Assembly: GCA_017554305.1 (NCBI GenBank)
Contig: JAFZIN010000020.1
Coordinates: 1-54,450, forward strand
Direction of reading: 5' to 3'
Source of the DNA: Bacteroidales bacterium
GTDB taxonomy: Bacteria; Bacteroidota; Bacteroidia; Bacteroidales; UBA932
DNA length: 54,450 nucleotides
Shown piece after piece: positions 26,305 through 33,976 of the stretch. Positions within the stretch are counted from its first letter, which is position 1, and each line of letters begins with the position of its first letter. A program made the translations under genes and the position numbers. The notes beneath the pieces were generated by a model. It saw only the letters and a program-made list of their open reading frames with translations. It ran no database searches and was not told the DNA's origin.

Positions 26305-26922
26305 ATGGAATATATCATTATCATAATAACGGCCGTATTCGTAAATAACGTAGTACTCAGCCAGTTCCTTGGAATCTGTCCGTTTTTGGGCGTATCCAAG
26401 AAGATTTCCACCGCATTCGGAATGTCACTTGCGCTGGTTCTGGTTATGGGACTTGCAACCCTGGTTACATATCTCATTCAGAACTATGTACTTATCAATA
26501 CCTGGTTTGGAGAGAAGATGGATATCACCTTTATGCAGACCATTGTCTTCATACTTGTGATTGCCGCTCTGGTTCAGATGGTTGAGATTATCCTCAAGAA
26601 GATAAACCCAACACTCTATCAGGCACTCGGAATCTTCCTTCCTCTTATTACCACCAACTGCGCCGTTTTGGGTGCCGCTCTCATTGTGGTAACCAAGCAG
26701 TTCTCATTTGGCGCTGAGCCTCACATGCTTAACCTTGCAGAGAGCGTTGTTTACTCAATGTCTCTTGCTGTAGGTTTTGGCGTTGCAATCATTCTCTTTG
26801 CCGGAATGAGAGAGCAGATGGAGCTCAGCAACGTTCCTAAGTCACTCAAAGGCACCCCAATAGCCCTCATCACAGCAGGTCTGTTGGCTCTTGCCTTTAT
26901 GGGATTCCAGGGTATTGTATAA
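26305..26922 (+). CDS. rnfA: Rnf complex subunit RnfA (membrane)
   Basis: 205 residues, slightly longer than the usual 190. Cys residues of the shared cluster lie in QFLGICPFLG and LPLITTNCAVLG. The rest is six hydrophobic helices with VVYSMSLAVGFGVAIILFAG near the end. It is the RnfE partner and closes the operon. The downstream TPR gene begins at its stop codon region, so transcription may continue. Confidence 0.95.
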   Translation: MEYIIIIITAVFVNNVVLSQFLGICPFLGVSKKISTAFGMSLALVLVMGLATLVTYLIQNYVLINTWFGEKMDITFMQTIVFILVIAALVQMVEIILKKINPTLYQALGIFLPLITTNCAVLGAALIVVTKQFSFGAEPHMLNLAESVVYSMSLAVGFGVAIILFAGMREQMELSNVPKSLKGTPIALITAGLLALAFMGFQGIV

Positions 26923-26935
26923 TCATCGCGATAGA

Positions 26936-27223
26936 TTGGAAGAGAAGAAGAAAATACTCTCCAGGTTAATAACCGCAGTTGAGATAGAAGCTCTTATGAG
27001 GGAGGGCCGCAATGAAGAGGCCAGAGAGAGCCTTATGGCCCTCCTCAATAAGGAGCCTAATAACGATTATGCCTGGTTTCTGCTGGGCAACCTCTATTGC
27101 CGCGGGCAGCTCTACAGAGAGGCGCTGGAGTCCTACAACAAAGCCAAACTTTTGGCTCCCGATGGCCCTGCCGCTGCAGCAGTAGACTGGGTGGTTGAAC
27201 AACTCACCCCGGAAAATATCTAA
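26936..27223 (+). CDS. Small TPR-repeat protein after rnfA
   Basis: About 95 residues. Two degenerate tetratricopeptide repeats: AVEIEALMREGRNEEARESLMALLNKEP and, better formed, DYAWFLLGNLYCRGQLYREALESYNKAKLLAP. The start is uncertain: no ATG precedes the first repeat, so TTG at 26936 (LEEKKK) is used, while TTG 26915 (overlapping the rnfA stop) and ATG 26996 (cutting the first repeat) are alternatives. It could be an assembly helper for Rnf, but only position supports this. Confidence 0.6.
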   Translation: MEEKKKILSRLITAVEIEALMREGRNEEARESLMALLNKEPNNDYAWFLLGNLYCRGQLYREALESYNKAKLLAPDGPAAAAVDWVVEQLTPENI

Positions 27224-27225
27224 AG

Positions 27226-27825
27226 ATGAAAAAGCTTTTACTTATCTCACTTTGCGCTGTTGCCTTAATGGTGGCAAACAGTGCTAATGCTCAGTCTGAC
27301 AACACTTTCCCAAAGAATGAGTTTTCCGTTTCTTACGGAGCTGCATCCAACTCCCAATGGATAGATTTCTATTCAGATGTAATAAGTACCGCCTTGGGAG
27401 TTACTACCAAAGACAAGTTCAGTTTTGGTCCTATCTCTGCTGAATATTTCCGCAGACTCTCTCCGGTAATTGCAGTTGGTGCAGTCGGTGTTATTACTTC
27501 AGAAAAGAGAGACCTCCTCTACAAAGATGAAAAGTATGCAGACTATACAAGCTCATACTACACTCTTATGCCGGCAGTTAAGTTCAACTGGCTGAGAAAG
27601 GAGAAGGTAGGCCTCTACTCCAAACTTGCTGCAGGTGTGACCTTTACCTCCAACAACATCAAAGATGCAGACAAGACCGTCTCTTCAGACAAGGATAAAG
27701 ATCTGATGTTCAACTTCCAGGCCTCCATGATTGGCGTAGAGGTAGGAACCACCCTCAGAGGTTTTGCAGAGATTGGCGTAGGCGAACAGGGCCTCATCCT
27801 CCTCGGCCTCCGTTACCGTTTCTAA
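27226..27825 (+). CDS. Small outer-membrane beta-barrel protein
   Basis: 199 residues. A signal peptide (MKKLLLISLCAVALMVANSANAQ) precedes alternating beta strands, ending LGLRYRF with the C-terminal Phe typical of outer-membrane barrels recognised by BamA. Aromatic girdles appear in EYFRRL, YYTLMPAVKFNWL and LLGLRYRF. It starts three bases after the TPR gene stop. It is likely a small porin-like or stabilising barrel of unknown role. Confidence 0.7.
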   Translation: MKKLLLISLCAVALMVANSANAQSDNTFPKNEFSVSYGAASNSQWIDFYSDVISTALGVTTKDKFSFGPISAEYFRRLSPVIAVGAVGVITSEKRDLLYKDEKYADYTSSYYTLMPAVKFNWLRKEKVGLYSKLAAGVTFTSNNIKDADKTVSSDKDKDLMFNFQASMIGVEVGTTLRGFAEIGVGEQGLILLGLRYRF

Positions 27826-27828
27826 AAA

Positions 27829-29130
27829 TTATCCTGATATGGCAGATAGGTATGCCATATATTTATGAATCAGGTCTAAGGAAGATATACTACCTGATTC
27901 ATACTGCTCAAAGTCAAGATCGGATATCCGTTCCCGAACCTCGGTGCCATCGTATGTGGCGGCGAGATAATGGCCTCTTTCTCCCGGTTCAACGTGAACG
28001 TCCAGAAAATGCTCCAGGAATTCATCGGCCTTCACATAATTGATGGCATATTCTACCTTTCGCCTCTTGCCGGGATAGGCTGACAAGATGCCCTTTTTTA
28101 CAAGGTCGTCGATGTCCCTTAAAGCGGTATCAAGGGAGACGCTCCCTAAGCGGGACCAGTTTTGTGCAGTGAGTTTTGCCTCCTTTCCATCCAGAAAGAT
28201 GTTCAATACCTTTTTCTGCCTTTTGGATAGATCCACCTCGGAGAACTCGCGCCAAAATACAGACTTATTCAGAATCCCGCTCAACGTTTCCAGAGAGCTG
28301 TCCACGGCTCTGCCAAGGCAGGCGATATACCATTCCAGCCAAGGTGTTATATCCCCATTATAGCAGAAACGCTGCGTTTTCTCCAGAATAGAATAATACT
28401 CTTTCTTCTCTTTCTCAATTTCCCGGGACATGCTGAAGAAACGTCCTTTCCCTCCGTCTATTGCCGCTAAAGCCATATCTGCAATGGCTCGCCCAATACG
28501 GCCGTTGCCATCATCAAATGGATGTATGCTTACAAAAATAAGATGTGCTATGGCAGACCTGATAATGTGGGAGATTCCATTTTCACTGTTAAACCAGTAC
28601 ATGAATTCTTCCATGTAGTCGTTCACGTCGGAGGCCGGCGGTGCCATGTAATGGACTATTTCACGCCCCATGGAACCGGATATTACCTGAACGTCTCCAT
28701 TTCTGTAGTTTCCTACGGTAATTGGATATGATCCACTCTTCCCTGTGGGGAATAGAGCGCTATGCCACCCAAAGATGCGTTCTCTGTCCAGAGGTGCGTT
28801 GCAGTTGCGCGTTGCATCCAGCATCATATCTACGACACCTTCCATAAAATGGGTAAAAGTGCCTGTGGTTTCAATATGGGTGACACCCAGGCGCCGAACG
28901 ATAGAAGAACGCACATCGTCTGTATTGAGACTGATGCCTTCAATGCGGAAGGAGGACACTATGTCCTGGGTGAGAATCTCCACGGACGCTCCAGACCTGT
29001 CATCATCAGCAAGAGAGGCAATTCGACCATGAAGAAAACCGATACTGGCGCTGACCTTTTCTGCAAGCGCTGCAATCTTGTCTTTGTCCCAGTTAAAGTG
29101 CATCCAGTCATATCTTTCGTATATCCACAT
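27829..29130 (-). CDS. Fic-family AMP-transferase with N-terminal DUF4172 and C-terminal winged helix
   Basis: 433 residues. N-terminal DUF4172-like region (WIYERYDWMHFNWDKDKI) includes the inhibitory-helix motif SFRIEG (residues 60-65, S-x3-E-G), so it is a class II, self-inhibited Fic. The catalytic loop HPFDDGNGRIGR is intact at residues 203-214. From about residue 310 (RQKKVLNIFLDGKEAKLT then SLDTALRDIDDLVKKGIL) there is a winged-helix-like domain that could bind DNA. Such enzymes AMPylate host-type or self proteins. No antitoxin gene is adjacent. It faces the plus-strand rnf-end gene convergently. Confidence 0.9.
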   Translation of the reverse strand: MWIYERYDWMHFNWDKDKIAALAEKVSASIGFLHGRIASLADDDRSGASVEILTQDIVSSFRIEGISLNTDDVRSSIVRRLGVTHIETTGTFTHFMEGVVDMMLDATRNCNAPLDRERIFGWHSALFPTGKSGSYPITVGNYRNGDVQVISGSMGREIVHYMAPPASDVNDYMEEFMYWFNSENGISHIIRSAIAHLIFVSIHPFDDGNGRIGRAIADMALAAIDGGKGRFFSMSREIEKEKKEYYSILEKTQRFCYNGDITPWLEWYIACLGRAVDSSLETLSGILNKSVFWREFSEVDLSKRQKKVLNIFLDGKEAKLTAQNWSRLGSVSLDTALRDIDDLVKKGILSAYPGKRRKVEYAINYVKADEFLEHFLDVHVEPGERGHYLAATYDGTEVRERISDLDFEQYESGSISSLDLIHKYMAYLSAISG

Positions 29131-29147
29131 AGTTTGTGCGGTTTATA

Positions 29148-29219
29148 ATTCGCAGCAAATATAGATACTTGCGAATAAATATCAAAATTAATTCGCATAT
29201 TCTACGAATTAAATTTGCG
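29148..29219. promoter_or_regulatory. Operator-like array of TTGCGAAT half-sites at the fic promoter
   Basis: Five related half-sites: ATTCGCA 29148-29154, TTGCGAAT 29169-29176 (inverted), ATTCGCA 29191-29197, ACGAATT 29204-29210 and TTTGCG 29214-29219. The second one lies between the -33 and -7 boxes and the first one at the predicted start of transcription, a layout expected for repression. The regulator could be the Fic protein's own winged helix or a factor encoded elsewhere. Confidence 0.5.
29156..29186 (-). promoter_or_regulatory. Promoter of the fic gene
   Basis: On the minus strand TTTG (29183-29186), 19 bases, then TATATTTG (29156-29163): a full match to the Bacteroidetes -33/-7 consensus, about 25 bases upstream of the ATG at 29130. 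Confidence 0.65.
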
Positions 29220-29220
29220 T

Positions 29221-29453
29221 TTATATGTCCTGTATTTCATTAGTAGGCAACTCCAGAAACTACTATGGTAGAAATTGTAGCACCATTCATTGCTGATATT
29301 GCCAGAGACTTCCGAACTGGACAGCCCGTTCATTGTTAACTTTAAAGCCTACAGCGATAATCATTATGATCATTAACTGTTCGGGGGTCTACCCCATATA
29401 GTTTGGCCATCAATCACAGCAAATTATCCGAACTAAACCTTCGTTAGATAACA
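29221..29453. other. Intergenic stretch without a clear gene
   Basis: From 29221 to 29453 there is no convincing gene. On the plus strand 30 codons between two stops (containing PFIADIARDFRTGQPVH) look protein-like and may be a decayed remnant, but no family is recognisable. A small GGGGT/ACCCC hairpin lies within it. Base composition is AT-richer than the flanking operons. Confidence 0.3.
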
Positions 29454-29483
29454 GCAAAAGCGGCCCGGGAAGGACCGCTTTGC
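29454..29483 (-). terminator. Rho-independent terminator after the fimbrillin-like gene
   Basis: GC-rich inverted repeat (AAAGCGG 29457-29463 with CCGCTTT 29475-29481) about 24 bases beyond the stop at 29507. On the minus strand the stem is followed by TTTTGCTGTT. The U run is short but present. Confidence 0.6.
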
Positions 29484-29506
29484 GTTAGAATTATCTGGAT
29501 GCCAGG

Positions 29507-29974
29507 TCAAAAAGCGAGGCAGGCACGGACACTGCGGGTATTCATGGTCTTATAGCTGGTGGTAATATCGCCGTTGGTGAAGATTACATAATACGCTAAG
29601 CTGGCAGTGGATTCAGTAGACGTCCAATAGCGGGTCTGTTGCATGTTCGTACCGCCGACACTGGAGAAACCATCACGCAGGGTAGCGTAGCCGCCTGCTG
29701 CGTTAATCATCTTCTCCCACTGATCCTTGCTGGCCAGCAGCCATGTTGCACCCGTTACAGGATTGGACGTGTTCTTTGCTGAGCAAGCGTCTATTGCAGA
29801 TTCCCAATTCATCGTGTTGGCTTCATCGGTCAGCGCCAGTGCCAAGCCGTGGCTGTAGGTGGCATGGCCCGTGGTACCCACATAGACAATCTTGGCCACG
29901 GCTGGATGGCCGGCAGAGGTGGCAGCGGCAGCAGTAGCGTAGTTCTTGCCGTCGTCACCGATGACCTGTCCCAC
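29507..29974 (-). CDS. C-terminal half of a frameshifted fimbrillin-like lipoprotein
   Basis: 155 codons from a GTG with no good start context. The end (ATWLLASKDQWEKMINAAGG, VGGTNMQQTRYWTSTEST, MNTRSVRACLAF) is the DUF1566/Lcl-like C-terminal domain normally fused to Bacteroidetes fimbrillin-like proteins. The part before GQVIGDDGKNY joins, in another frame, to the end of the 29983-30825 reading frame. It is therefore most likely the rest of the same gene after a one-base loss, not an independent gene. Confidence 0.6.
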   Translation of the reverse strand: MGQVIGDDGKNYATAAAATSAGHPAVAKIVYVGTTGHATYSHGLALALTDEANTMNWESAIDACSAKNTSNPVTGATWLLASKDQWEKMINAAGGYATLRDGFSSVGGTNMQQTRYWTSTESTASLAYYVIFTNGDITTSYKTMNTRSVRACLAF

Positions 29975-29982
29975 AGCGGGGC

Positions 29983-30825
29983 TTACGGAGCACTCCTGGT
30001 GATGTTGTAAATCTTGCCTGTTGCGAGCGCTGTGCCGCCGGGAAGGGTGAATTTACTACTACCCACGGTCAGGTTATTAGCCACATTTTTAATTACTAAA
30101 TTATTGGATACGCCTATGGCAAATGTGGCAACGCCCGAAGCATTGGGAGTCACGCTTCCTGATATAGTCTGATCATAATCCATCCCAGAATACTTTGTAA
30201 TTAATGTCACGGCCTTTTCGCCAGCCTCCAAACCGGAGATGGTGAAGTTGAGAACGGCATTCGCGGGCGCCAGAGCAAAACCGCTGCTGTAAGTATATGC
30301 TTGCTCCCAACTTAACTGCTCTACGCCTGTTTTCTTTGCAGTCTCTGAGGCAACAAAAGCATTCGCAATAGAACCTGATACTACATCGTCATATGCAACA
30401 TCTGGAGTATTATTATTTCTAATAGATAAAAAGTTATAGCTATCGTAGCCGGCAGGCAGCAGGTTGGCTCTAACACTCCAGGCAGCCGAGAAAAGGGCAT
30501 CGGCAGTTCCATCATAGTCATTCTGGGTATAAATGGTGCCGCTGAATTTTCCGGTAGCAGGAACATAATCTAGCGCACCGGCAAACTTGCCTACTCCGGT
30601 AGCCGAACCACTCACAAACAGCTTGTCGCCTACGCTGAATTCCAGTTTCCTGGTAGATTCGTTATACGTGGCCTTGGTGGCATCGTCACCCCCACGGGTT
30701 GCGTTGACGGTTACGGGAAGGGCATAGCCTTTCTCGTTTTTAATAATGACATCGTCGTTTTTACTGCAAGCGGCGGTCAGAAGCATGGCTAATGCCAGTG
30801 CCATGAAGATATTAATTGTTTTCAT
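29983..30825 (-). CDS. Fimbrillin-like surface lipoprotein, N-terminal part (frameshifted)
   Basis: 280 residues with a lipoprotein signal: MKTINIFMALALAMLLTAAC, Cys20 followed by SKNDD, which favours surface export in Bacteroidetes. The body resembles fimbrillin/Mfa-type beta domains (TRGGDDATKATYN, FSVGDKLFVSGSATG, GKIYNITRSAP at the end). In complete relatives the protein continues after such an ITR segment into the DUF1566-like domain found in the other frame at 29507-29974. The TAA occurs at 29983-29985. It is preceded by the 44-residue peptide gene after 45 bases. Confidence 0.7.
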   Translation of the reverse strand: MKTINIFMALALAMLLTAACSKNDDVIIKNEKGYALPVTVNATRGGDDATKATYNESTRKLEFSVGDKLFVSGSATGVGKFAGALDYVPATGKFSGTIYTQNDYDGTADALFSAAWSVRANLLPAGYDSYNFLSIRNNNTPDVAYDDVVSGSIANAFVASETAKKTGVEQLSWEQAYTYSSGFALAPANAVLNFTISGLEAGEKAVTLITKYSGMDYDQTISGSVTPNASGVATFAIGVSNNLVIKNVANNLTVGSSKFTLPGGTALATGKIYNITRSAP

Positions 30826-30870
30826 TCTTCTTCAGTTCTTGTTGTTAATACTCAGATTGTTGTGGGTACA

Positions 30871-31005
30871 TTAGATAGTTTCTTCAGTCCAAGTTCCATC
30901 CATTGTGGCATCCACATCGCCACTTACGCAGATGATGCCCTCAGTTTTGACCTCCACAATCAGAATTGTGGGAGCATCATAAAGGTCTTTTTTCTTCATG
31001 TTCAT
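30871..31005 (-). CDS. 44-residue Bacteroidales peptide upstream of the fimbrillin-like gene
   Basis: The frame codes MNMKKKDLYDAPTILIVEVK and then TEGIICVSGDVDATMDGTW, TEETI. It has a basic start, a central amphipathic VEVKTEG motif and a Gly/Asp/Trp tail. Very short peptides with a KxEVVEVxTEGVI-like motif and a polar tail often sit directly before fimbrillin-type genes in this order, but their role is unknown. ATG 31005 or the internal ATG 30999 could be the start. It lies 45 bases before the lipoprotein gene, on the same strand. Confidence 0.6.
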   Translation of the reverse strand: MNMKKKDLYDAPTILIVEVKTEGIICVSGDVDATMDGTWTEETI

Positions 31006-31254
31006 ATAGTTTGTATTTGTTGATAATTGGTATGCAGGGAAACGCAAACTTCTTATGAAGCCCGCGTGTTGTGTAGCTATGTAACTCGTTGATTAAAAGC
31101 TTGTTAAATGCCCCCCCCCATGAACTTAGAAAGAGCAACAGAAATAAATCTATCTGACGTGAAGAATCTCACTGTTAACGCTTTTATTAAATGCAAGTTA
31201 CATTTTTCCTCCCAAAATAGCAACATAAATAGCACTTTGCCCCAAAAGTTTCCT
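31006..31254. other. Intergenic region with a nine-C tract between the peptide gene and the metalloprotease gene
   Basis: It separates divergent genes. A run of nine C (31111-31119, G in the peptide-gene reading direction) lies about 106 bases upstream of the peptide gene. No -7 box of the TAnnTTTG type was found on the minus strand close to the peptide gene. The promoter for the metalloprotease is at its right end. Confidence 0.5.
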
Positions 31255-31262
31255 TAACTTTG
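31236..31262 (+). promoter_or_regulatory. Promoter of the HEVGH metalloprotease gene
   Basis: TAACTTTG (31255-31262) fits the -7 box; TTTG at 31236-31239 is present with a spacer of 15, a little short. The start codon is at 31296. Confidence 0.5.
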
Positions 31263-31295
31263 TCTCAAAGTAATTTTATAAATAACCGTTCTATT

Positions 31296-33917
31296 ATGTT
31301 TTCTACCAAAAAAATGAGACTGACAACCTTATTGTCAGCTGTTTGCATTGCCTCAGTTCTGTTTTTGAGCACAGAGCAGGCCTCTGCACAGAACAGAGAA
31401 TTTCCTACACCGCCTCAGGGAATGCAAGGTCCGGGCGGAACTCCTCAACCTGGTGGTCAGGCTAAGAAGAAGGCTCCTGAATCACTGGAGAAATTCGTTA
31501 AGAAAGATGCAAAGGTTATGAAAGGTTTAACAACCGTTTATAATCAGGATGATAAGTTCTACATCACAATCAATGACTCCATTATTGGAAGAGATATTGA
31601 GCTGGTTTCCAGAATAGCAAAGAGTGCCGAGGGTGCACGCAGAAGTTTCAACGGTTATGCCGGAGACGCTGTTGCAGAGAGCATGGTAAGATTCTCCAAA
31701 GGCCCGGGCAACAAGATTTTCCTGCATCAGGTTCTCCTTAGAGAGAGGGCTACAGGTGAAATGGCTCAGAACGTAAAGAACTCAAATACAGCGGCTATTG
31801 TTGCTTCATTTGATATTGTTGCACAGAATGAGAATAAGACGGAGAACGTTATTGACGTAACCAACTTCCTGCTTACGGAGAACTCACTTCTGCACTACAA
31901 CAAGTACATTAAACGTACCTTCTCTCTGCAGGGAATTATGAAAGACCGTTCATACGTTGCAGGTATTAAGACATTCCCTATAAACACTGAGTTTAAGAGC
32001 GTTATAACTTACGGCAAAGAGAACGGCCAGTCTGCAACCTACGAGTACAACGCCTCTATGGTTCTCCTTCCAAAGGAACCTATGAAGGCTCGTATTGTAG
32101 ATCCAAGAGTTGGTTACTTTACCGTTAGATATACAGACTTTGATATGAACCCTCAGGGAGTGGAGAGAGTTTCCATTGTAGCACGCTGGCGTCTGGAGCC
32201 AAAACCGGAAGATCTGCAGAAGTATCTGAACGGAGAACTGGTTGAGCCTCAGAAACCTATCGTGATATATATAGACCCTTCTACTCCAAAGGAGTGGGTG
32301 CCTTATCTGATTCAGGGTGTTAACGATTGGCAGCCTGCATTTGAAAAGGCCGGCTTCAAAAATGCAATTATGGCAAAGGTTGCTCCTACTCCAAAAGAGG
32401 ATCCTACCTGGTCTTTGGAGGATGCAACTCACTCAGCTATAGTCTATAAGCCATCTGACGTTGCAAACGCAAGCGGTCCTCACGTATCTGACCCAAGAAG
32501 CGGTGAGGTTATTGAAACTCACATCAACTGGTATCACAACGTGATGAACCTTTTGAGAAACTGGTACTTTGTACAGTGCTCACCTTCAGACCCTATGGCA
32601 AGAAATATGAAACTCCCTACAGAACTTATGGGAGAGCTTATCCGCTTTGTTTCTTCTCACGAGGTTGGTCACACTCTTGGCTTGCGTCACAATTTTACCG
32701 GCAGCAACTGTCCTATCTATACAGTTCAGAACCTTAAGGATGTTGAGTTCTTAAAGAAGTACGGACATGCTTCATCCATAATGGATTACGCACGCTTCCT
32801 CTATCTTGCGGAGGAGAAGGACAACATTCCTCAGAACCTTCTTTTCCCTTGCATTGGTCCTTACGATATGTGGGCAATTGAGTGGGGTTACAGATACTAT
32901 CCTCAGTTCAATGATCCTAAGAGCGAGAGCGAGTTCTTGAAGAAGATGGTTACAGAGAAGCTGAAAGATCCTACCGGAATCTACAAGTTCGGAACGGAGA
33001 GTGATCCTAGTGACCCTCGCTATCAGAGTGAAGATCTGGGAGTTAACCAGATGGAGAGCAATGAGGTTGGTATGAACAACCTTAAGGTTATAATGAACAA
33101 CATAGAGACCTGGACTGCAACTCCTAACGAGCCATACACCAACCTGTCAGACATTTATGACCAGGTTGTAAGCCAGTACAAGAGATATGTGAACCACGTT
33201 GCAAAATATATTGGCGGTATCTACTCTGAGGAGAAACTCTCAGACGAGCCAGGAGATATTCGTACGTTCGTGCCTAAGGCAAAACAGCAGGAGGCTCTCA
33301 ATTTCCTTAAGAAACACTTCTTTACAACTCCTAAGTGGTTGCTTAAAGATGAGATCTTTAAGAAGACCAAGAAGAACAAACTGGATGTAATGAGCGGCAT
33401 CTACAAGGGAACTATCGGGAAACTGATGGACAACAGAGTTCTTGACAATATGTGCAAGGCAGAGGTTGCAAACGGCAAGAGCGCTTACACCATTGAGAAC
33501 TACTTCAATGATATGAACGCTATCATCTTCTCTCCAATTCCTGCAGACCCTCAGGAGGCTGCTTACAAGAGACTGCTGCAAAAGATTTATGTTCAGACAC
33601 TTTGCAACATGTACACCGGCAGCGGCAACGGAAATTCTACCGGCGGAATGATGGTTATTTACACTCCGGAAGAGAGCGGTAACAGTGATGTTTCCTCTAT
33701 GCTGCTTGGTCAGTTGGAGATGCTGCAGAACAAGTTCAAGGCTGCTGCAACCTCTGCAACTACCTTAAACGGAGCACATAACAAGTTCCTCTATGAGAGA
33801 GTAAGACGTGCAATAACAGACCAGAGACAGAAGAGTTCAACTCCATCTAACAACAATCCTATGCCTTTCATAGATGAGGCAGAAGAAATCTTTGGTTGCT
33901 GCAATCTCTTTGAATAA
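31296..33917 (+). CDS. Exported zinc-dependent metalloprotease (DUF5117/DUF4953 type)
   Basis: 873 residues from ATG 31296 (the frame runs further up to TTG 31260). Signal peptide MRLTTLLSAVCIASVLFLST and a Gln/Gly/Pro-rich linker follow. The catalytic motif HEVGHTLGLRHNFTGS has its first His near residue 455, with a third His in the GLRHNF segment, typical of metzincin-like Bacteroidetes enzymes. The N-terminal half (LEKFVKKDAKVMKGLTTVYN) corresponds to the DUF5118/DUF5117 region. It probably acts in the periplasm or on the cell surface; the target is unknown. Confidence 0.85.
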   Translation: MFSTKKMRLTTLLSAVCIASVLFLSTEQASAQNREFPTPPQGMQGPGGTPQPGGQAKKKAPESLEKFVKKDAKVMKGLTTVYNQDDKFYITINDSIIGRDIELVSRIAKSAEGARRSFNGYAGDAVAESMVRFSKGPGNKIFLHQVLLRERATGEMAQNVKNSNTAAIVASFDIVAQNENKTENVIDVTNFLLTENSLLHYNKYIKRTFSLQGIMKDRSYVAGIKTFPINTEFKSVITYGKENGQSATYEYNASMVLLPKEPMKARIVDPRVGYFTVRYTDFDMNPQGVERVSIVARWRLEPKPEDLQKYLNGELVEPQKPIVIYIDPSTPKEWVPYLIQGVNDWQPAFEKAGFKNAIMAKVAPTPKEDPTWSLEDATHSAIVYKPSDVANASGPHVSDPRSGEVIETHINWYHNVMNLLRNWYFVQCSPSDPMARNMKLPTELMGELIRFVSSHEVGHTLGLRHNFTGSNCPIYTVQNLKDVEFLKKYGHASSIMDYARFLYLAEEKDNIPQNLLFPCIGPYDMWAIEWGYRYYPQFNDPKSESEFLKKMVTEKLKDPTGIYKFGTESDPSDPRYQSEDLGVNQMESNEVGMNNLKVIMNNIETWTATPNEPYTNLSDIYDQVVSQYKRYVNHVAKYIGGIYSEEKLSDEPGDIRTFVPKAKQQEALNFLKKHFFTTPKWLLKDEIFKKTKKNKLDVMSGIYKGTIGKLMDNRVLDNMCKAEVANGKSAYTIENYFNDMNAIIFSPIPADPQEAAYKRLLQKIYVQTLCNMYTGSGNGNSTGGMMVIYTPEESGNSDVSSMLLGQLEMLQNKFKAAATSATTLNGAHNKFLYERVRRAITDQRQKSSTPSNNNPMPFIDEAEEIFGCCNLFE

Positions 33918-33941
33918 TCAAAAAAAAGAAATAGTTTTAAT

Positions 33942-33976
33942 AAAATAATGGCCAAAAATTTTTTGGCCATTATTTT
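33942..33976. terminator. Bidirectional terminator between metalloprotease and DUF4923 genes
   Basis: Inverted repeat AAAATAATGGCC ... GGCCATTATTTT with an AAAAATTTTTT loop region, flanked by A/T runs. It includes the TAA of the minus-strand gene (33970-33972) and can stop transcription from both sides. Confidence 0.8.

Noticed and set aside
21810-26922. Nqr (sodium-pumping NADH:quinone) operon instead of Rnf
   Set aside because: The first subunit has ferredoxin-type clusters of RnfB, and RnfC carries two C-terminal 4Fe-4S motifs; NqrA and NqrF equivalents are absent.
29974-29990. Programmed frameshift in the fimbrillin-like gene
   Set aside because: No slippery heptamer precedes the TAA; a plain one-base loss or sequencing error is simpler.
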